64,000 nucleotides of DNA from Methylomagnum ishizawai (GTDB taxonomy: Bacteria > Pseudomonadota > Gammaproteobacteria > Methylococcales > Methylomonadaceae), in the NCBI GenBank assembly GCA_945861705.1, contig CAMAVM010000005.1, forward strand, positions 39,902-103,901, given 5' to 3'. Shown here one piece after another: positions 26,522 through 34,275 of the stretch (its first letter is position 1; every line of letters starts with the position of its first letter). A program made the translations under genes and the position numbers. The notes below the pieces were generated by a model. That model was not told the origin of the DNA, made no database searches, and saw only the letters and a program-made list of their open reading frames with translations.

Positions 26522-27081
26522 GTGTTGACATTCATTTTATGATTATCAACGACTGCCATTATCCATCCCCAGGCTTCCAACTCACGTTCTCCTGCGGTTT
26601 TTTCCAGGCCGATGCGTAAGTATTCAATTTCTGATTCTATTTTTTGCAACGGCAATATATCCAGTCGGCTGATTAAAATCGCCGCTTCCAATACTGCAAA
26701 CTGGGCGCGATTGAACCCCCTAAAAGGCTGGTGATTTGCGGTGTGTAAGGTTTTGCAAAATAATTTAGGTCGGGTGGCATTATCCGCAATCCTTTCAACC
26801 ATTATTTCCGAATGCGCTAATGCACATTCCAATACTTTACCTGAGATCTCTTGTGCTGGTTTTAGCGACCAATCTTTACGTCCGGTCAAGCATCCTGCAA
26901 ATACGCGCACATCATCGCAATAGTTGATTACGCCAACTTTCGTTTCTAAAAAATTGTTCAGCGTAGTCGATGGACGAAATGGCAGGATAATAAAGCTATC
27001 GCCTTCCACATGGATGCCCATCGGGGCGATGTGTGTAATGCCTTCACTATTCTGGGTAGTGACTATCGTTTCTTGTATCAT
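26518..27081 (-). CDS. DUF447 family protein of the H4MPT cofactor cluster
   Basis: 187 residues, resembling the archaeal DUF447 family, which has a flavin-reductase-like split-barrel fold. The N-terminal half (IQETIVTTQNSEGITHIAPMG) is typical. The family is found in methanogens and in bacteria using H4MPT for formaldehyde oxidation, where its exact step is unsettled. It overlaps both neighbours by four bases. Confidence 0.85.
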   Translation of the reverse strand: MIQETIVTTQNSEGITHIAPMGIHVEGDSFIILPFRPSTTLNNFLETKVGVINYCDDVRVFAGCLTGRKDWSLKPAQEISGKVLECALAHSEIMVERIADNATRPKLFCKTLHTANHQPFRGFNRAQFAVLEAAILISRLDILPLQKIESEIEYLRIGLEKTAGERELEAWGWIMAVVDNHKMNVNT

Positions 27082-28466
27082 TTTTTTGCTAGGGTAGTTC
27101 CGGCGGATTTAAAACTATGAAGATCAATGGCTTGCTCTGCAACATCAGTTGCACAACCCCAATCCAGCGGCTGGTCTTGGTTGAACCGCTTACCTAATTG
27201 CCAGGCAATTTCAGCCCTAGCCAATTCCACGCCTAAATAAAACGCATGACCTACATCATCTTTTACCGCTAGCTTGGGATAAAGATCAAAAGGGTCGGTC
27301 GCGGTATACAAACCGTCACGATTAAAAATATGCACACCTTCTGCACTGGTTTGGATGCGGTAGCTTGGATCGGTGATCTGGCTTGCCAGTTCCTTGATCT
27401 CATCTTGTGAATAAGGGAAAGGCGAGGTCTCATGCAAAGCCATCAAACCTGAATCAATATGCTTAGGTAATGTGTCCTGTTCTTTTGCAGCAAACATAAT
27501 GCGCCGAGCCTTATCCGCTTCTTTAACTGAACGGCAGGCATGTCGGCTAACTTCGGTGGCAAGAATTTGGTTGATGTTGAGTTCCGAGCAAATTCCCAGC
27601 AGCAGGGCATTCATCCCCGCCGTGTCAGCATGGGTCAATTCGGTGATATTGCCCACGCCCATCATGATTTCGATGTCGGGATGATTTTTCCTGACTTCGT
27701 AATAGCGCACGATTGATTGGGTAAAGCCGAAATGGATAGGATCGAGGATGGGATCGACGATAAACGGGCGGTTTTTGGCTTGCATGAGGGCAATCGCCCT
27801 ATCTAATGAAGCCAAATCTTCATGCGTTTCTGGAATCAAGATAGGCGTTGCAGCAACTTCATCGGCAATCCAAAGCGTGTTTTCATGCAGACTGAGCAAA
27901 TAATCCGCGCCTGCCTTGCCGCCACGAAGCAGGTCTTCGTTGTTTAAGGAATCAATACTGACGGTGAAACCTTGCTGTTTTAGTGCCTGAATTGCTTCTT
28001 CCATGTGCGGAAAATCCGTGCTGGGTAAGCAACCGATGTCGATAACGTCTGCGCCATTGTTTTTATAATAGTGGGCGCGATTAACGATTTCTTCGACAGT
28101 GATATTAGGCGCATCGACAATTTCGGCAAAAATTTTGACGCTGTAGCGGCTTAAATCATATTTATGCGCCTCTTTGCCGAAATACATCGGCAAATCCTTG
28201 AGTTCTTCTGGCCCCCTTTCAACAGTGATCTCAAGTTCTTTAGCCAAAGACTCAACATCACCCCGGCAACGGCCTGGGATAATGATGCGGTTGGCACCAA
28301 AAGTGTCTTTTAACCGCCGCAGTATCATATCGGTCGTCATCAAGGCGGCAACCTTTACCCCAAGCTGATGCACGGTGTAGGTGAATTCCGGCTGCATTTT
28401 TTCCAGGATGCCGCGCAGTTGCTTTTCCGCCAACTTTCCGGTGAGAAAAAGTAAATGCTCGCTCAT
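27078..28466 (-). CDS. Dihydropteroate synthase-like protein of the H4MPT cluster
   Basis: 462 residues. A family-specific N-terminal region (about 1-140) precedes a dihydropteroate-synthase-like TIM barrel (about 145-400; NGADVIDIGCLPSTDFP, VSIDSLN, PFIVDPILDPIHFGF), then a C-terminal extension. This matches the archaeal-type 'dihydropteroate synthase-related protein' family present in methanogens and H4MPT-using bacteria. It is distinct from the canonical folP found divergently at 29047. The likely role is coupling the arylamine to the pterin in H4MPT synthesis. Four-base overlaps on both sides mark one operon. Confidence 0.88.
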   Translation of the reverse strand: MSEHLLFLTGKLAEKQLRGILEKMQPEFTYTVHQLGVKVAALMTTDMILRRLKDTFGANRIIIPGRCRGDVESLAKELEITVERGPEELKDLPMYFGKEAHKYDLSRYSVKIFAEIVDAPNITVEEIVNRAHYYKNNGADVIDIGCLPSTDFPHMEEAIQALKQQGFTVSIDSLNNEDLLRGGKAGADYLLSLHENTLWIADEVAATPILIPETHEDLASLDRAIALMQAKNRPFIVDPILDPIHFGFTQSIVRYYEVRKNHPDIEIMMGVGNITELTHADTAGMNALLLGICSELNINQILATEVSRHACRSVKEADKARRIMFAAKEQDTLPKHIDSGLMALHETSPFPYSQDEIKELASQITDPSYRIQTSAEGVHIFNRDGLYTATDPFDLYPKLAVKDDVGHAFYLGVELARAEIAWQLGKRFNQDQPLDWGCATDVAEQAIDLHSFKSAGTTLAKK

Positions 28467-28999
28467 GACAAAGACGCTAGCCGCTGATTAACGGTAACGA
28501 TCAATTCCTCAACACTTTCGACAACGGTTGTATATTCAAAAGTGCGGATTTTGTCAGTGCCTTCCAGGTCGATTTTGCGCGGATAAACCATCACTTTGCC
28601 GCCGGGTGCGGTCGTTTCCATCTCTGGGGCAATGTCGCAGGGATAGACAATACACGGCACTTTGCACTTCCCGGCTTGGGAATAGAGGTTGGTCACCAGA
28701 TTATCGGCAATGCCTAACACGCACTTGGCAATCGTATTCGACGTGGCAGGTGCCATCACGAACGTATGGTAATGGCCTTTATAAAACAGGCCGACGGGCG
28801 GCGACGAGGCGGTTTTGTCACGAAAAACCGGATGCTTTGCCCGCACATCATCCAGGCTAATGCCATACATTTTCAGCACTTCTTCACCTGCCGGACTGAT
28901 ATAGACATCCACATCTTCCAAGGTCAGCAAAAATTCCAGGCATTCTTCTATATAATGACCTGATCCGGTAATCGCCCAGGCCAAACGGGGTTTATTCAT
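28463..28999 (-). CDS. Flavoprotein of the H4MPT cluster (dihydromethanopterin reductase-like)
   Basis: 178 residues of the flavoprotein/archaeoflavoprotein AfpA-like family. Visible features are the N-terminal AWAITGSGHYIEE (flavin phosphate loop), the segment VMAPATSNTIAKCVLGIADNLVTN, and Cys-rich GKCKVPCIVYPCD. Relatives include the DmrB/DmrX-type dihydromethanopterin reductases, which perform the last reduction to H4MPT; this role is an inference from family and context. It is the first gene of the operon, divergent from folP across 47 bases. Confidence 0.85.
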   Translation of the reverse strand: MNKPRLAWAITGSGHYIEECLEFLLTLEDVDVYISPAGEEVLKMYGISLDDVRAKHPVFRDKTASSPPVGLFYKGHYHTFVMAPATSNTIAKCVLGIADNLVTNLYSQAGKCKVPCIVYPCDIAPEMETTAPGGKVMVYPRKIDLEGTDKIRTFEYTTVVESVEELIVTVNQRLASLS

Positions 29000-29046
29000 G
29001 ACAACAATAGCTTAGAGATAAACTTTGCATTATACCTTAAGGTAGC

Positions 29047-29907
29047 ATGGGCAACGCACACAGGAACACAGTGATCTTTAACGACAGCATAAAACCGCTA
29101 ATTATGGGCATTTTGAACGTGACCCCCGACAGCTTCTCCGATGGCGGCAAGTTTAACCACGTCGATGCGGCAGTACGGCAAGTTGGGCAGATGCTGGCAG
29201 AAGGCGCTGATATTATCGACATCGGCGGTGAATCCACACGCCCTGGCTCTGATCCCGTTAGTTCGGATGAACAGATTCAACGCGTCATTCCTGTGATTCA
29301 AGAGATCCGCAAGCAGTTTGCTAATGAATTTATGATTAGCATTGATACCACCTTAAGCACGGTTGCCGAAGCGGCATTAGATGCGGGCGCAAACCTTATC
29401 AACGATGTTTCAGCGGGGCAAGATGACCCGGATATTCTAGCCTTAGCTGCCAAAAGATCAGCACCAATCATCCTTATGCACAAGCTAGGCACACCGAAAA
29501 CAATGCAGGATGACCCTTATTACGTAGATGTCGTTACGGAAACCATTGATTTTCTTAAATCAAGGATAGCTGTAGCATTGCAGGCTGGCATAAAAGAAGA
29601 CAATATCCTGATTGATCCAGGTATCGGCTTCGGTAAACGCAAACAAGATAATCTCGATTTATTGGCTAATTTAGATAAGCTTGTTGCATTAGGTTTTCCG
29701 GTGCTTTTAGGTACAAGCCGCAAGCGGTTTATGGGAGCAATCTGCAATGTCACCGAACCTTCGGAGCTGGTCACTGCCACAGCCGTAACAACTGCCCTGG
29801 GTGTAATGGCGGGGGTGACAGTGTTTCGAGTGCATGATGTTAAAGAGAACAGGCAGGCGGCCGATGTGGCTTGGGCGATTAAACAATGTTATCAACAAAC
29901 CAAGTAA
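29047..29907 (+). CDS. folP: Dihydropteroate synthase
   Basis: 286-residue TIM-barrel enzyme joining p-aminobenzoate to the pterin diphosphate in folate synthesis. Both signature motifs are intact: IMGILNVTPDSFSDGG and DIGGESTRPGS, with IDPGIGFGK and LLGTSRKRF later. An AAGG site immediately precedes the ATG at 29047. It lies divergent from the archaeal-type cofactor cluster, which has its own DHPS-like protein. Its last 22 bases overlap the next gene. The usual partner glmM or ftsH is not adjacent. Confidence 0.96.
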   Translation: MGNAHRNTVIFNDSIKPLIMGILNVTPDSFSDGGKFNHVDAAVRQVGQMLAEGADIIDIGGESTRPGSDPVSSDEQIQRVIPVIQEIRKQFANEFMISIDTTLSTVAEAALDAGANLINDVSAGQDDPDILALAAKRSAPIILMHKLGTPKTMQDDPYYVDVVTETIDFLKSRIAVALQAGIKEDNILIDPGIGFGKRKQDNLDLLANLDKLVALGFPVLLGTSRKRFMGAICNVTEPSELVTATAVTTALGVMAGVTVFRVHDVKENRQAADVAWAIKQCYQQTK

Positions 29908-30821
29908 CTCCTCAGCTTATTCATCCAGAACTGATTAAGCTGGAAAAATCCTTCGGGAAATCAGTCCTCAATAAAATTGATGATCCGTTTCTCGAAAATC
30001 ATCAGATCAAGCTATGGATAAAACGCGATGACCTCCTACATCCCATCATATCCGGCAACAAATGGCGCAAGCTCAAATATAATCTGGATCATGCCTTATC
30101 GCTAGGTGCGGATACCCTCATCAGCATGGGCGGCACTTACTCCAATCACCTACATGCTTTGGCGTATACAGGCAAAATGCTTGGACTGAAAACCATCGGC
30201 ATTATTCGCGGTGAGCGACCCGAACCTTTAAGCCCTACCCTGCTGGATATGGAAAGCTGGGGCATGGAATTAAGATATATCTCACGCTCAGAATATCGAC
30301 AATACAGAAGCTATAAACATTGGCACGATTTGCCTGGCATCAAACCCAAGCAATACTGGTTGCCAGAAGGCGGGGCAAATAAGCTCGCGTTAAAAGGCAT
30401 TGCAGAATTGGTCAGTGAAATCGATATTAAATACGATAGCTTAAGTGTGGCATGTGGAACGGGCGCGACTTTAGCCGGTCTTATCAATGCCGTTCCTAAG
30501 CAACAATCCGTATTGGGTTTTGCCGCCTTAAAAAAGGCCAGTTTTTTAACATCAGATGTGCAATCATTGCTATCTGGAGAATTTCATCACTGGGAAATAT
30601 TTCATGATTACCATTTCGGTGGATTTGCTAAACTTAAGCCAGAATTAGCGTTATTTATGAGCCAATTTGAGCAAATAACATCAATCCCATTGGAAACCGT
30701 GTATACCGGAAAAATGCTGTACGGCATCTACGATTTAATCGCTAAAGGGCATTTTGGTCTCGGAGAGCGTATTATTGCTTTACACACTGGTGGCTTACAT
30801 GGCAAAAGAGGTTACCCCTAA
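29886..30821 (+). CDS. PLP-dependent deaminase/desulfhydrase (ACC deaminase / D-cysteine desulfhydrase family)
   Basis: 311-residue fold type II PLP enzyme. The cofactor lysine is K59 in SGNKWRKLKYNL, followed by GGTYSNHLHALA (phosphate/substrate loop), CGTGATLAG (phosphate cup) and a C-terminal HTGG motif. The family includes 1-aminocyclopropane-1-carboxylate deaminase and D-cysteine desulfhydrase; sequence alone does not separate them. The start overlaps folP by 22 bases and its stop shares one base with the methyltransferase start, so the three are likely cotranscribed. Confidence 0.88.
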   Translation: MLSTNQVTPQLIHPELIKLEKSFGKSVLNKIDDPFLENHQIKLWIKRDDLLHPIISGNKWRKLKYNLDHALSLGADTLISMGGTYSNHLHALAYTGKMLGLKTIGIIRGERPEPLSPTLLDMESWGMELRYISRSEYRQYRSYKHWHDLPGIKPKQYWLPEGGANKLALKGIAELVSEIDIKYDSLSVACGTGATLAGLINAVPKQQSVLGFAALKKASFLTSDVQSLLSGEFHHWEIFHDYHFGGFAKLKPELALFMSQFEQITSIPLETVYTGKMLYGIYDLIAKGHFGLGERIIALHTGGLHGKRGYP

Positions 30822-31480
30822 TGGAAAGAGTACTAGAACCTGAGTTAATGGAAGACCTGGAACAAGTTTTCGCTTATGCAAAAGCGGATTTTGAACAGCC
30901 GCATAAAAAATTTGTACAGCGCATCAAAACGCTGGTGAAAGACTCCAGCTTTAGCGGCAAAGCACTGGATTTGGGCTGCGGCCCAGGCGATATTAGCCGC
31001 CGCTTTGCAAAGGCATTTCCGCTGTGCAAAGTTGATGCTGTTGATGGTTCTAAGCCCATGATAGATTACGCTTTGAACACTATTTCTGCTGATTTGCAAG
31101 CACGTCTACATTTCATTCACGGAAAGTTACCCGATGTTGAGCTGCCAGAGTTGCATTACGATATTATTTTCAGCAACAGCCTGCTACACCACTTGCCGAA
31201 CCCACAAGTGCTTTGGCAAACCATAAAACAACATTCCAGCACAGGTACACGTATAGCCATAATGGATTTATTGCGACCCCGTAGACTATATATGGCTGAA
31301 TCGCTGGTAGCTATGTATGCGTCAACCGAGCCCAAAATATTGCAACAGGATTTTTACAACTCCTTATTGGCGGCGTTTACGATGGTAGAAATTGAAGCGC
31401 AAATAATTCAAGCTAGACTATCGCTAACAGTCGAACAAATCAGTGACCGCCATGTTTTTATTTCTGGAATAGCAAGCTGA
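30821..31480 (+). CDS. Class I SAM-dependent methyltransferase
   Basis: 219 residues with a Rossmann SAM-binding fold: motif I LDLGCGPGDISRRFA, acidic motif II DAVDGSKPMI, and post-motif DIIFSNSLLHHLPNP. It is similar to small-molecule (UbiE-like) methyltransferases; the substrate is unknown. The start codon overlaps the preceding stop (TAATG), with AAAGAGG upstream. Sixteen bases separate it from ppk1. Confidence 0.85.
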   Translation: MERVLEPELMEDLEQVFAYAKADFEQPHKKFVQRIKTLVKDSSFSGKALDLGCGPGDISRRFAKAFPLCKVDAVDGSKPMIDYALNTISADLQARLHFIHGKLPDVELPELHYDIIFSNSLLHHLPNPQVLWQTIKQHSSTGTRIAIMDLLRPRRLYMAESLVAMYASTEPKILQQDFYNSLLAAFTMVEIEAQIIQARLSLTVEQISDRHVFISGIAS

Positions 31481-31496
31481 CACGAATGGACTACCT

Positions 31497-33602
31497 ATGA
31501 CAAACCTCCACATAGCATTAAAAGAACCGTTGGAAGCTATCGACTTACAAAAGCCGGAATACTATATTAACCGCGAACTCAGCCTGCTGGAGTTCAATAA
31601 GCGGGTGTTGGCACAAGCCAAAGATGAAAACGTGCCATTGCTGGAACGGCTTAATTATCTGTGTATTTCATGTTCCAATCTCGATGAATTCTACGAGGTT
31701 CGGGTTGCTGGCGTGATCCAGATGGCAGTGATTGATCCAAAAGCAATCGGTCAAGATGGCTTAAATCCCAACGAGCAACTGGCACTCATTGCCGTTAATG
31801 CTCATGAATTAGTCTATGAACAATACCGCGTACTAAATGACGTATTGATCCCGAAACTTCAGCAGGAAAATATCAATTTTATCCGTCGTAATGACTGGAC
31901 GGAAGCGCAGCAACAGTGGCTACAAACCTACTTTAACGATCAATTATTACCGATCTTATCCCCCGTCGGTCTCGATTCTGCCCACCCTTTTCCACGTATA
32001 TTAAACAAAAGTTTAAACTTCATTATTTCCCTGACTGGCAAGGATGCCTTTGGGCGCAACAGTGGTCGCGCCATTTTGCAAGCACCTAGATCCTTGCCAC
32101 GGATTATCCAGTTTCCGGCAGAAGTAACCCAAAGTGGATCTTGCGATTTTGTATTTTTATCGTCGATTATTCATGCGTTTGTGGGTGATTTGTTCAATGG
32201 CATGACCGTCAAGGGTTGTTACCAATTCCGAGTAACGCGCAACAGCGACTTTTTTGTCGATGATGATGCTATCGATGACTTGCTGCTTGCCGTACAAGGC
32301 GAATTGGCGATGCGGAATTACGGGGATGAAGTGCGTTTGGAAATTGATGCCAACTGCCCTGATGAAACCGTCAGCTTTTTGCTAGACCGCTTTGAAATGA
32401 CACGAGATCGCCTATTTCTTGTCGATGGTCCGGTCAATCTCAACAGATTGCAGGAAATAATCGTATTAGTTAATCGCCCTGACCTCGCTTTTTCCCCATT
32501 CAAGCCTGTTGTCCCTGCACAATTGGCGCGAAATAAGGACATTTTCGCGGCTATCAAGCGTCATGATATATTGCTGCATCATCCATTTGAATCGTTTACA
32601 CCCGTCGTTGAATTCCTGCGTCAAGCCGCCGTTGCACCTGATGTGCTGGCAATCAAACAAACCCTTTACCGTACTGGAGCAGATTCGCCCATCGTCGCGG
32701 CCTTAATCAAAGCGGCACGGGCAGGCAAGGAAGTAACAGTTGTCATCGAACTACGAGCAAGGTTTGACGAGAAGGACAATATCAGCTTGGCAGCCAAATT
32801 ACAGGAAGCTGCCGTCCACGTTGTATATGGCGTGGTAGGCTATAAAACCCATGCCAAAATGTGTCTGGTGTTGAAACGGGAAGGTAAAGAATTATGTAAT
32901 TATGTGCATTTAGGTACCGGCAATTACCATCCAAAGACCGCGTTATTGTACACAGATTACGGTTTGTTTTCCTGCGACAAGGATTTAGGCGAAGATGTCA
33001 GAAGAATATTTGCACAACTGACCAGTTTAGGAAAAGTCAGCAAACTCAATAAATTGCTGCAATCACCTTTTACGCTACACAATGGCATTATTGCAAAAAT
33101 TGACCGTGAAATTCTGCATGCCCAGGAAGGCAAAACTGCCAAAATCATCATCAAGGTAAACGCGGTTGTTGAAGAACAAATCATTCAAGCACTGTACCGC
33201 GCATCACAGGCGGGAGTTAAGATTAAACTTATCGTTCGAGGTATTTGCTGCTTACGTCCAGGGATTCCAGGGGTTTCAGAACATATCGAAGTGCGTTCTA
33301 TCATCGGTCGTTTTCTGGAACATGCGCGGATTTATGCCTTTGCCAATAATGGTAGCTGGGAAGTTTATGCGTCCAGCGGGGATTTGATGAACCGTAACAT
33401 GTTCCAACGCGTAGAAGCCTGCTTTCCTATTGAAAGCAAACGCTTACACAATCGTATTCTGCATGATCTGGATGCTTATCTGAACGATAACAGCCAATCC
33501 TGGCTGCTACAATCTGATGGTAGTTATGAGCAAATCCGTCGTAAAAAAAATGATCCTGTTATACAAGCACAAACTGTACTATTAGAGGAATTACAAAATT
33601 AA
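31497..33602 (+). CDS. ppk1: Polyphosphate kinase 1
   Basis: 701-residue PPK1, the normal length, reversibly polymerising the gamma-phosphate of ATP into polyphosphate. Domains in order: the N-terminal helical domain (YYINRELSLLEFNKRVLAQA), the head domain, and two PLD-like catalytic domains with the phospho-acceptor His in VGYKTHAKMCLV and the second His in FLEHARIYAFAN. Conserved YVHLGTGNYHPKTA and ASSGDLMNRN are present. Membrane-associated in other bacteria. It is directly followed by a deformylase gene. Confidence 0.97.
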   Translation: MTNLHIALKEPLEAIDLQKPEYYINRELSLLEFNKRVLAQAKDENVPLLERLNYLCISCSNLDEFYEVRVAGVIQMAVIDPKAIGQDGLNPNEQLALIAVNAHELVYEQYRVLNDVLIPKLQQENINFIRRNDWTEAQQQWLQTYFNDQLLPILSPVGLDSAHPFPRILNKSLNFIISLTGKDAFGRNSGRAILQAPRSLPRIIQFPAEVTQSGSCDFVFLSSIIHAFVGDLFNGMTVKGCYQFRVTRNSDFFVDDDAIDDLLLAVQGELAMRNYGDEVRLEIDANCPDETVSFLLDRFEMTRDRLFLVDGPVNLNRLQEIIVLVNRPDLAFSPFKPVVPAQLARNKDIFAAIKRHDILLHHPFESFTPVVEFLRQAAVAPDVLAIKQTLYRTGADSPIVAALIKAARAGKEVTVVIELRARFDEKDNISLAAKLQEAAVHVVYGVVGYKTHAKMCLVLKREGKELCNYVHLGTGNYHPKTALLYTDYGLFSCDKDLGEDVRRIFAQLTSLGKVSKLNKLLQSPFTLHNGIIAKIDREILHAQEGKTAKIIIKVNAVVEEQIIQALYRASQAGVKIKLIVRGICCLRPGIPGVSEHIEVRSIIGRFLEHARIYAFANNGSWEVYASSGDLMNRNMFQRVEACFPIESKRLHNRILHDLDAYLNDNSQSWLLQSDGSYEQIRRKKNDPVIQAQTVLLEELQN

Positions 33603-34133
33603 ATGGCTAATCCCTGTGAAATCGCCCAACTTGGAGCAAAGGTACTAAGGCAACATGCGGAACTTGTCGATCAGGTTGATAGCCCAGACATCCGGCAAAT
33701 CATTAATGCTATGCAGACCGCATTAGCGGCAACTGAAGGTGTCGGTCTTGCTGCTCCGCAAATTAGCCAGCTTAAGCGGATTATCATCGTCGCCTCACGA
33801 CCTTCATCGCGCTATCCAAATGCGCCGTTAATGTCGCCAACTATAATGATAAACCCCGTATTTGAGGCTTTATCTAACGAGAAAGAAAAAGACTGGGAAG
33901 GTTGTCTGAGTATTCCAGGAATACGTGCCTTGGTGCCGCGTTATAAAGCTATTCAAGTACAATATAACAATGAACAAGGTTGTGCTATCGAGCAGAAACT
34001 GGAAGGTTTTGTCGCCAGAGTTTTTCAGCACGAAGCCGACCATCTTGACGGCAAAGTCTATCTGGACAGAGTGGAAAGTAGCGCAGATATTATTTCGGAA
34101 AGTGAATATTTTAAGTTATTCCAATCCCAATAA
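33603..34133 (+). CDS. def: Peptide deformylase
   Basis: 176 residues. All three family motifs are intact: GVGLAAPQI, EGCLSIP and QHEADHLDG, giving the metal ligands Cys, His, His and the catalytic Glu. It removes the formyl group from nascent proteins. It is not next to fmt, so it may be a second deformylase paralogue. The ATG follows the ppk1 stop codon immediately, and GAGGAAT in the end of ppk1 serves as ribosome site. Confidence 0.92.
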   Translation: MANPCEIAQLGAKVLRQHAELVDQVDSPDIRQIINAMQTALAATEGVGLAAPQISQLKRIIIVASRPSSRYPNAPLMSPTIMINPVFEALSNEKEKDWEGCLSIPGIRALVPRYKAIQVQYNNEQGCAIEQKLEGFVARVFQHEADHLDGKVYLDRVESSADIISESEYFKLFQSQ

Positions 34134-34136
34134 TGT

Positions 34137-34190
34137 CCTTGTTACCTTCTCCAAAGGGAGAAGGCTAGGTTGAGGGGATTCATATAATAA
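34137..34190. repeat. Dispersed intergenic repeat, copy 2, with perfect 8-bp hairpin
   Basis: CCTTCTCC (34145-34152) and GGAGAAGG (34157-34164) form a perfect stem with loop AAAG. The flank TTGAGGGGATTCATATAATAA makes the whole stretch the reverse complement of 10805-10855 with few changes. It sits between the convergent deformylase and formate dehydrogenase genes and could serve as a terminator, though the T-run is poor. Confidence 0.65.
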
Positions 34191-34275
34191 CTTTTTGGGA
34201 TTGGTATTATTCACGCATTAAGTGATTCGGTAGGACGCACAAAGCTTTACTTATGCGCCCCAATCAATACAGAAA

